Notes under the pieces: model-generated | The model's input: only the letters and a program-made list of their open reading frames with translations | Database searches by the model: none | Told to the model about the DNA's origin: nothing | Program-made: the position numbers and the translations under genes | Assembly (NCBI RefSeq): GCF_900188175.1 | Contig: NZ_FZOQ01000013.1 | Span: forward strand, 121,401-185,400 | Direction of reading: 5' to 3' | Source: Pontibacter ummariensis | Lineage (GTDB): Bacteria > Bacteroidota > Bacteroidia > Cytophagales > Hymenobacteraceae | Length of the DNA stretch: 64,000 nt | Shown here: positions 57,900 through 64,000 of the stretch, in pieces | Position numbering within the stretch: the stretch's first letter is position 1 | How the letters are laid out: each line of letters starts with the position of its first letter

Positions 57900-59188
57900 T
57901 AGCAGCGCCAAAAAGCCGACGCACCTCTAACCGGGTACTTCAGTACATGGACTGGCCTACTGTGCTCTTGTACTTCCTGTTAGTAGCCCTGGGTTGGATG
58001 AACATCTATGCTGCTGTTTACAGTCCTGACAATGTGGTCAACATCCTCAGTTTCGACATTAACTCGGGAAAACAGCTGGTGTGGATTTCGGCAGCCGTCG
58101 TACTGATTGTGATGCTACTGGTGGTGGACTATAAAGTGTATGAGCACCTGGCTTATCCTATTTATGGAAGCATTATACTCCTCCTGCTGGTTACCTTAGT
58201 CGTAGCGAAACCCATCGCCGGTTCCCGCTCCTGGCTCGACTTGGGCGGAGGCATTCGTCTACAGCCGGCAGAGCTGGCCAAATTCGCCACAGCCCTGGCA
58301 GCCTCTAAGTTCCTAAGCAGCGTGAACCTGCGTCAGCAGCGGTTTAAGGACCAAATGATCCTGGCGGGAATCACCCTGCTTCCGCCTGTTATCATCATCC
58401 TGCAGAACGAGACCGGCTCGGCCCTGGTGTTCGCGGCCTTTGTGCTGGCTTATTTCCGTGAGGGCATGTCGCCCCTGCTCCTGATCGTAGGGGGTACTGC
58501 GGCCGCTATCTTTATCCTGACGCTGCTTGTACCTAAGCTGTACCTGATCATTGCCATTACCCTTTTGATGGGTCTGGCCACCTGGCTAGACTACCGTCTG
58601 TTAAAGCGTTTTAAAACCATGATCCTGTTATGGGTAGCCGTGGTGGGCATGGTCTTTAGCGTGGACTTCTTTGTAAACAACATTCTGCAGCCGCACCAGC
58701 AGAACCGTATCAAAGCCCTCATCAACCCGGAGGCAGACCCCCTCGGCTATGGCTGGAACGTGACACAGTCTAAGATTGCGATTGGCTCCGGCGGCTTCTG
58801 GGGCAAGGGATTTTTAGAGGGTACCCAAACCAAATTTGACTTTGTGCCAGAGCAAAGCACAGACTTCATCTTCTGCACCATTGGGGAGGAGCACGGCTGG
58901 ATAGGGAGCACGGTTCTGATCGGCCTGTTTATGCTACTGCTTATCCGCATCGTCAGCATAGCCGAGCGGCAGAAGTCCGTGTTTGCCCGCACCTACGGCT
59001 ATTGTGTGGTATCCATTATCTTCTTTCACTTCCTGGTGAACGTGGGCATGACCATTGGCCTGGCCCCTGTGGTGGGTATCCCGCTGCCTTTCTTTAGCTA
59101 CGGTGGCTCTTCGCTATGGTCATTTACGATTTTGCTGTTTATCCTGATCGCTATTGATGCCAACCGTTCGCAGGATTTGGCTCGATAA
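57863..59188 (+). CDS. rodA: Peptidoglycan polymerase RodA
   Basis: Protein of 441 residues of the SEDS family with ten predicted spans. GSRSWLDLGGGIRLQPAELAK, ILQNETGSALVFAAFVLAYFREG, FVPEQSTDFIFCTIGEEHGWIGS and LPFFSYGGSSLWS are the conserved FtsW/RodA blocks, including the catalytic Asp/Glu region. It polymerises lipid II into glycan strands. The start at 57863 lies inside mrdA; an ATG at 57947, just before DWPTVLLYF, is an alternative that would avoid the overlap. Last gene of the operon. Confidence 0.95.
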   Translation: MGVEPKVLRNKVVAAPKSRRTSNRVLQYMDWPTVLLYFLLVALGWMNIYAAVYSPDNVVNILSFDINSGKQLVWISAAVVLIVMLLVVDYKVYEHLAYPIYGSIILLLLVTLVVAKPIAGSRSWLDLGGGIRLQPAELAKFATALAASKFLSSVNLRQQRFKDQMILAGITLLPPVIIILQNETGSALVFAAFVLAYFREGMSPLLLIVGGTAAAIFILTLLVPKLYLIIAITLLMGLATWLDYRLLKRFKTMILLWVAVVGMVFSVDFFVNNILQPHQQNRIKALINPEADPLGYGWNVTQSKIAIGSGGFWGKGFLEGTQTKFDFVPEQSTDFIFCTIGEEHGWIGSTVLIGLFMLLLIRIVSIAERQKSVFARTYGYCVVSIIFFHFLVNVGMTIGLAPVVGIPLPFFSYGGSSLWSFTILLFILIAIDANRSQDLAR

Positions 59189-59197
59189 GCAGTATCC

Positions 59198-60277
59198 TTA
59201 GGATACAGTTACTTTGCCTGCCTGTGTTTGAGAGACATTCGCTGCGGCTTTTTCCCCTGCTGTTCTTTCTGTAGCCGGAGGCGTAATGGGAACACCGCTC
59301 GCAGCACCTTGCTTCCTGTTGCTCCAGGACTTAAGATAGTTTTTAAGACTTCTTGATGCTTCTTTTTCTATATATTTATTAATAAGTGAGGACGCAAGGG
59401 CAATACCTGCAAAGATTACCCCGACCAAGACCCAATGCACTAAAATATCCTCCGAGGGAAAAAGCCTGCGAAAGGCTAAGCCAATCTCCTCATGCAGCAG
59501 GTAAAACGGATAAGAAACCTCCCCCACAAACAAGAGCCATTTATATTTGCTAAGAAAGGCCAGTTTGCCCACCACCAAGAGTGAGAAGACAGCAAAAAAA
59601 GTACTCAGAATTAGCACCTCATACGTATGATTGTGATAATCCAGGTACCAGCCGTAAGGATACTGCGTAGATATGATTAGACACAGCAGGAGACCTATAA
59701 CATGCTCCAGTTTTAGTTTCGGGGTATCATACACTTGATAGAAGAGAATCCCTGCCACAAACAGTCCGAAGTACTTGACTACGTCCTGCAGGTTTTTCTG
59801 CATCTCGACCTCCCGGTTCAGAAACAGCCCTCCGACTGCTGCAAGCAACATAAAGCTAGTCCAAAGGCGTACATTCCTTAGTGCACCAACTACGAGCACC
59901 CCAAATACTATCCCGTAAAACACCAACTCCTCTGCTAAGCTCCAATAAGCCCCGTCGATATTCTCCTGGCCAAGGAACATCTGGAACATAGTCAGATTAT
60001 AAAACAGTTGTTCCAGCGTTACTCCTTTTCCATCTAACAGTACCACAAGAAAGGTAAGGAGCACACACACCCAGTACGTTGGATAAAGCCTTGAAAAACG
60101 GGCAATGACAAACTCAAAAGGTGTTTTAACGCTCTTTGCTGTTAGGAATATGACAAAACCTGAAATCATAAAAAACAGGTGTACCCCCAGGTACCCGTAG
60201 CCAAGCAGTTGAAAATGAAAAAGGAAAACGGCTATCGCGGCTAGCCCACGTAAAGCATCTAGTTCTTTTATTCTCAT
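59198..60277 (-). CDS. Acyltransferase 3 family membrane protein
   Basis: Protein of 359 residues with about ten membrane spans. ELDALRGLAAIAVFLFHF carries the R and H hallmarks of the family, FFMISGFVIF the second block, IARFSRLYPTYW the third, and GAYWSLAEELVFY the catalytic region. Such enzymes O-acetylate surface polysaccharides. The last 45 residues are a hydrophilic Ala/Lys/Thr-rich tail outside the family domain. It is convergent with rodA, with only 9 bp between stop codons, and stands at the start of the accessory end of the window. Confidence 0.9.
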   Translation of the reverse strand: MRIKELDALRGLAAIAVFLFHFQLLGYGYLGVHLFFMISGFVIFLTAKSVKTPFEFVIARFSRLYPTYWVCVLLTFLVVLLDGKGVTLEQLFYNLTMFQMFLGQENIDGAYWSLAEELVFYGIVFGVLVVGALRNVRLWTSFMLLAAVGGLFLNREVEMQKNLQDVVKYFGLFVAGILFYQVYDTPKLKLEHVIGLLLCLIISTQYPYGWYLDYHNHTYEVLILSTFFAVFSLLVVGKLAFLSKYKWLLFVGEVSYPFYLLHEEIGLAFRRLFPSEDILVHWVLVGVIFAGIALASSLINKYIEKEASRSLKNYLKSWSNRKQGAASGVPITPPATERTAGEKAAANVSQTQAGKVTVS

Positions 60278-60944
60278 AAGTTATATGTTTTTTCCGCTCA
60301 GCAAGATAGAGTATAACCATACCCTATACAGGCGCCCCATTTATATTAATGTATTATTTTATATAAATATGCAGTACCACTGTTAGAAGTACTTTGTTAC
60401 AAAACTTATTATATATTTATATTAATTTGGATATTGATAATCAATTCTAAGCTTGAATGGGTCTGACAACAGGAAAAACAGCTGACACTTCTGTCTAGCT
60501 GCTTTTGTCTTACTAGGAAACATACAATCGTACTGTCGCCTTTCTTTAGCTTTAATACTTTCTTGCGATAAGCTCTGTCCCAACAACGCTTCAGGCACGG
60601 CTATGTATTCAGGGAACCTCTACAGTCCGCAGCCGAAGCATTTTCTTGAACTGACCGTTCACTTGAATTTATGCGAGGACTTTACTAGCAAGTATTCAGG
60701 ACGCGCGTATGAGGTAATTGTAGACAACAGTGATTCGGTAGCAGTGCTTTATTAGATAAATGCAGAAACTCCACAGTAAGCCATAAGCTCACCTGCAGGT
60801 ATCTTAAGCTGCTTAAGCAACAATGCCTGAACTACCTCAGCCGTTACAAAAATCAGCCCTACAGATTTGCAGCACTTGAAGCGCTCTAGCACTGAACAGC
60901 GTATTTACTAGAAGGAACTGGCAAGCCTTAACAGCACTTTCTAT
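60278..60944. other. Long AT-rich gap, no supported gene
   Basis: About 670 bp with lower GC content than the operons to the left. The first 170 bp are very AT-rich and contain the sequence TTTATATTAAT twice (near 60342 and 60417). From about 60488 to 60755 a plus-strand frame is open for about 89 codons but has an ATG only two-fifths of the way in, and its translation resembles no family I know. It looks like decayed DNA between two acyltransferase genes. Confidence 0.5.
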
Positions 60945-61510
60945 TCAGGATGCAGGTGCAAGTTCTCTAAATAGGGCTTTAGGCCTGTCTAGCTTACTCT
61001 TCACTTTTAGCAAGGGCTTTTCGAGCAGATAAAAGGAAATGATCGGGACTATAAAGACAAGCAGCAAAGGCACAACAACAAGGTCCGGAGGAACAGGTCG
61101 CCCTGCAAGTTGATCATGCGTCATTCCAAAAAAGTAAAAGATCGGGAAGTGGTAAAGGTAGATCCCATAGCTAATCGTGCCAGTAAAGCAAACCAGCTTG
61201 TTGGTAAACAGAAAGTTACCCAGACCGCCTCGGTTCTCAAACTGCAACACCAAGAGGAAAAACAACGCAGAAGTAACAGCAAATAAGAAGAGTAAGAGCG
61301 CTTGTGGAGGAATGAAACTTATGAAGATCATCTCACCGATAAGTACAGCTACTGTATAGGTGCTGACAAAGGATATAAATATTAAAAGTAACCCGTTCCT
61401 GCCTAAGTTCTGATGCTTAAACTGAGGATTGGGAATAGAAGAACAGTCATAAAGATACCTGCTTCCGAAAAAAAAAGAAGCACTATGCTAATATCATACA
61501 GCTCATATTC
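60945..61510 (-). pseudogene. Acyltransferase 3 remnant, truncated and frameshifted
   Basis: The C-terminal part of an OafA-type acyltransferase. From 61331 downwards the frame is intact for 128 residues (VCFTGTISYGIYLYHFPIFYF, FYLLEKPLLKV). The coding continues upstream of that ATG, in frame, through NGLLLIFISFVSTYTVAVL back to a run of nine A at 61468-61476. Beyond it the membrane-span pattern continues only in another frame (ELYDISIVLLFF) until a stop near 61513. The N-terminal two thirds are missing. A one-base change in the A-run and truncation together make a pseudogene. It is not a copy of the intact acyltransferase at 59198. Confidence 0.75.
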
Positions 61511-61617
61511 TATTCATGAAACAATAGTACATCTTAGCCTACAAGCAAACATTTAATATAGTAGATATAATAAGTTTATAGGAATTTTCGCATATTTGCT
61601 GCACAATCCATAGACTA

Positions 61618-62907
61618 ATGAAAAGCAAACTTTTTACCCCTATTCTTGCTATAATCTGCCTGATCGGCTTTACCAGCTGTGCTGAGGAGATAGCAACCCC
61701 GAATGTAGATACCACTAATGTGCAAGAACTTTGGGATGTTTATCAGATTACTCTTTCGGAAGACAGCACTGTAGATCAGACAGCTTCTATCCAAAAGCAA
61801 CTAGATGCTATCCCAGATGGCACTCCTACAAAACCAAATATTATTAGGTTCCCTGATGGAAGATTTTGGACAGAGGGGGACCTGGAGAATAATTCACAAG
61901 GCAGGAACGGAATTATCAATTTAACAAACAGACATAATCTTATTATAGAAGGCGGCACTTTCTATACCAAAGCTCCTGCTACAGCATATGGAGGTAACGT
62001 CGATAAAGGAGATTATTCCCGAAGAAGACATTTCTGGTTAATCGAATGCACTAATATTACCCTTAGGAAAATTAGAGTAGAGGGTTCTAACACGATTGAT
62101 GGAAGGGTGATAGGCACTACACCTACACTTACTCCGTCTTTCTGGCAGGGCGGAGAAGACAATGGCGCTTTACATGGCTCACCTGCTTACAGGTCCTATT
62201 GGGAACTCGAACATGCATTCGATATCAGAGGGTGTAAAAACATCACGCTCGAGGACTGCTTCGTGTTTGGCGTCTGGGGTGATGGGGTGTATGTGGGCGG
62301 CACCACAAGTCCTTCTGAAAACATAGTCCTTCGGAACCTTCATCTACGCTTCACAGGCAGGCAAGGAATAGGCGTGGCTAACAGTGTTGATGGGTTACTT
62401 ATTGATAAAGTCTGGGTGGATAAAGGCAGACGAGCTTCAATCGACTTGGAACCGCACAACCACCAGGGGTTTGTTCGAAATGTGAAGATTCAAAACTGTA
62501 GACTGGAAGCTGTAATGGTCGCAATCGCTGCTGCAGGCAGGGGAGATGTAAGTAACATCTATATCCATAACAACACTTATACAACGACTAGCCCCTTTCT
62601 GGTTTGTCACGATTCAAGCGAAAAGGTTACAAGGGAAAACTGGACTGTCAAGAACAACACCAGGATAGGCGCCTTTGGAAGCCCAGTGGCATCTATCCGT
62701 TTCAAAAAGACAAACAATATAGTACTTGAGGGAAACACTGATGCTATAAAGCTTACGCAAAGCAGGACCACTGTACAATTAATAGACTGTAAAGAGGCAA
62801 ATATTTTAGAAAACAATTTCGGACACGGTTACAAGATTATAAGCAAGGCCTCAACTGGGCTAACAGTGAAAGAAAACGTTCCTGAGCAAGTAATAGTAGA
62901 GCTCTGA
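61618..62907 (+). CDS. Beta-helix lipoprotein, pectate-lyase-like fold
   Basis: Protein of 429 residues with a signal peptide and lipobox (GFTSC, then AEEIATPN). After a short domain with IIRFPDGRFWTEGDLE, the chain becomes a right-handed parallel beta-helix. Repeated coils run NLIIEGGTFYTKAP, NITLRKIRVEGS, KNITLEDCFVFGVWGDGVYVG, IVLRNLHLRFTGRQGIGVANSV and VKIQNCRLEAV. Such proteins are glycosidases, lyases or surface adhesins. GDGVYVG and the IDLEPH stretch are candidate active-site regions, but no specific family can be named. Its low GC content and position between an acyltransferase remnant and insertion sequences suggest it was acquired. Confidence 0.78.
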   Translation: MKSKLFTPILAIICLIGFTSCAEEIATPNVDTTNVQELWDVYQITLSEDSTVDQTASIQKQLDAIPDGTPTKPNIIRFPDGRFWTEGDLENNSQGRNGIINLTNRHNLIIEGGTFYTKAPATAYGGNVDKGDYSRRRHFWLIECTNITLRKIRVEGSNTIDGRVIGTTPTLTPSFWQGGEDNGALHGSPAYRSYWELEHAFDIRGCKNITLEDCFVFGVWGDGVYVGGTTSPSENIVLRNLHLRFTGRQGIGVANSVDGLLIDKVWVDKGRRASIDLEPHNHQGFVRNVKIQNCRLEAVMVAIAAAGRGDVSNIYIHNNTYTTTSPFLVCHDSSEKVTRENWTVKNNTRIGAFGSPVASIRFKKTNNIVLEGNTDAIKLTQSRTTVQLIDCKEANILENNFGHGYKIISKASTGLTVKENVPEQVIVEL

Positions 62908-63061
62908 TTAATATTAGGAATGTTCAAGCATCTCGCTTTTCTGATACCTGCGCACCACAATACTGCTTATAGTGTGAACAGTCAGGATGCAAGCTGACAT
63001 TTATTTATACCGCTTGAATAATACGTTTCCCTGGCAAACCTGATCAAATGCTTTCTTTCGC

Positions 63062-63842
63062 TACTCCTACGTGAATTCGGGAATCAAGCCAATGCTCTGG
63101 CAAGGTCAAACCTTCTGTTTTGGTTGTCAAGAAAGGTGTAGGCGGTCAGGCCTGAGAGGATGTGGACCAGGGCGTTAAGCGGGTTTCTGTGACGGGTTTG
63201 GTCGATATCACAGACAGTCATCAGGATGTCATTGACGGCCTCTATGCCCCCTCTTTTCATCAGGTTGAGCTTGTCTTGCAGCGTGAGGAGCATGTTTTTC
63301 CTGACCTTTATGACCAGGTGCAGGCCCTCTTGCAGCAGCTCCTCTATCAGGCAGGAGAGGTAGCCCCTGTCCCCGTAGCACTTGCCCCTGAGCCCCTGGA
63401 ACAGATAACTGAGCACCCGGTGGTTGTTGTCAGCCACGTTGGCCGGGGTGAGGAGGAAGCGGGCTAGCTGCCCGTGCTGGTTTATGACCAGGTGCAGCTT
63501 GAGGTCGAAGAACCAGCCGATGGAGCCTTTTCCCCTTGAGGCTATCCCCTCGAAGACCTTGTGGGAGTGAATGCGGAGGTTGTGGCAGACAGGCAGTTTC
63601 TTGGAGTCGACGTAGTAGTGGCCGGTGCGGGCAGAGAGACTGCAGCGGCACTGGGTCAGTAGGAAGGCGTGGAAGCAGCTCTGGCGGGAGAGGGAGAGGA
63701 ACTACGTGTAAGAGACGGCACGTGGGAAGAAGCTTTTCAGCTCCCCGAGCACCAGCCGCTGATAGTAGTACTCGAAGCACTTGAAGCCAGAGAGGTGATA
63801 GAGGGTCAGAATGGTGAGCACCTCGCTCTTGGACTTGCAACA
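63062..63842 (-). mobile_element. IS982-family element remnant
   Basis: Contains a damaged IS982-type transposase (63084-63842). The left end is uncertain: the plus-strand CTACGTGAATTCGGG near 63068 could be part of a terminal repeat but was not confirmed. The right end is missing because an IS3-family element abuts or interrupts it at about 63840. Confidence 0.6.
63084..63842 (-). pseudogene. IS982-type transposase, N-truncated with in-frame stop
   Basis: Read on the minus strand, the protein runs EVLTILTLYHLSGFKCFEYY, FFPRAVSYT, an in-frame TAG at 63702-63704, then FLSLSRQSCFHAF, HYYVDSKKLPVCHNLRIHSHK (catalytic Asp in VDS), GSIGWFFDLKLHLVIN, GDRGYLSCLIEEL and TRHRNPLNALVHILSGLTAY, ending at 63084. 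This is the IS982 DDE transposase pattern. The first codons are absent where the IS3-type sequence starts. The stop splits the chain before the catalytic part, so the transposase is inactive unless the stop is read through. Confidence 0.85.
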
Positions 63843-64000
63843 AAAAAGTGGACAAATGATTAAGCTGCTAAAGGTTTAAAGTTTAATAGTTCTTCCATTT
63901 GCTCAGGTGTACGGTATCCCAGACTTGAATGGAGCCTTTCTCTGTTGTAGAAGATCTCGATGTATTCGAATATCTCTACTGCAGCCTCCCTCCGGTTCTC
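63843..64000 (-). mobile_element. End of an IS3-family element, cut by window edge
   Basis: Only one end is visible. A possible terminal repeat is the minus-strand TGTCCACTTTTTTGTTGC (from about 63855 down to 63838), which overlaps the junction with the IS982 remnant. The transposase reading frame runs in from beyond the window. The exact boundary cannot be fixed without the other end. Confidence 0.6.
63860..64000 (-). CDS. IS3-family transposase OrfB, C-terminal part
   Basis: The last 46 codons of a DDE integrase-type transposase, stop codon at 63860-63862. The translation reads [20 protein letters not shown], then [16 protein letters not shown]. This is the IS3 OrfB ending, in which [19 protein letters not shown] is the classic motif around the last catalytic Glu. 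The rest lies outside the window. Confidence 0.92.
   Translation of the reverse strand, partial: ENRREAAVEIFEYIEIFYNRERLHSSLGYRTPEQMEELLNFKPLAA

Noticed and set aside
59189..59206. GTATCC-TTA-GGATAC hairpin between rodA and the convergent acyltransferase gene
   Set aside because: Only a six-base stem without T tail, overlapping the coding end; too weak to call a terminator.
60488..60755. Open frame of about 89 codons, including a fragment reading YEVIVDNSDS that faintly recalls a GT2 glycosyltransferase
   Set aside because: No start codon at its beginning, too short, and the likeness is confined to about ten residues.
63430..63855. 141-codon minus-strand frame over the IS982 remnant
   Set aside because: Pro/Leu/Arg-rich translation with no homology; another frame on the same strand gives a recognisable IS982 transposase.
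1..64000. CRISPR arrays, tRNA or rRNA genes, prophage or anti-phage systems
   Set aside because: No regularly spaced repeats of CRISPR size, no tRNA-like cloverleaf or rRNA sequence, and no defence-type gene cluster was noticed; the 11-bp phased hexamers are regulatory in size and context.

Overview
The window reads as a chromosomal segment of a Bacteroidota bacterium, most likely Cytophagales/Hymenobacteraceae (Pontibacter- or Hymenobacter-like). This is inferred from a SusC/SusD pair, a PorZ-like type IX secretion protein and T9SS-type C-terminal domains, many Cys-anchored lipoproteins, Bacteroidota -7 elements of the form TAnnTTTG, GTG/TTG starts, and a small protein resembling a Hymenobacteraceae family. 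No rRNA, tRNA or CRISPR array was seen. The species cannot be fixed without a database search.

Layout. 1-3.5 kb: a cut-off lipoprotein, a LysM protein, envelope proteins and a MORN/TonB protein. 3.5-10.9 kb: ndk, an NrnA-like DHH phosphoesterase with two lipoprotein FKBP prolyl isomerases, recO abutting porZ, thymidine kinase and a ferredoxin. 10.9-14.9 kb: conserved proteins of unknown function, a MoxR ATPase and a 56-residue protein. 14.9-18.8 kb: a tandem-domain PAP2/vanadium-haloperoxidase-like lipoprotein with an outer-membrane partner, and a spore-photoproduct-lyase-like radical SAM enzyme.

19-37.7 kb is a phosphate-acquisition island: susC-susD-metallophosphoesterase, a TonB-dependent receptor with a beta-helix lipoprotein, two porin O/P-type channels, and pstS-pstC-pstA-pstB-phoU. 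Four transcription units here (SusC, beta-helix lipoprotein, first porin, pstS) are preceded by nTAACA-type hexamers repeating every 11 bp and oriented with transcription. At three of the four a -7 element follows after 9-11 bp. This is the architecture of PhoB/PhoP boxes. It ties organophosphate capture and hydrolysis (SusCD plus phosphoesterase), outer-membrane phosphate entry (porins) and inner-membrane uptake (Pst) into one probable regulon. It is the most interesting signal in the window.

37.9-42.9 kb: cytochrome c maturation genes ccmB-C-D-E-F, with CcmE carrying a CxxxY heme motif. 43.1-51.1 kb: two glycosyltransferases, a DUF2520 protein, ferredoxin, IscX, KdsC, a cold-shock protein, a UbiA prenyltransferase, a Fur-family regulator, a DUF4442 protein and a HAD hydrolase. 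51.2-59.2 kb: purN-purH, then an overlapping elongasome operon mreB-mreC-mreD-mrdA-rodA.

59.2-64 kb is accessory and decaying: an acyltransferase, a long AT-rich stretch, a frameshifted acyltransferase remnant, a beta-helix lipoprotein, and an IS982-type transposase remnant with a stop codon, apparently interrupted by an IS3-family element that runs off the end.
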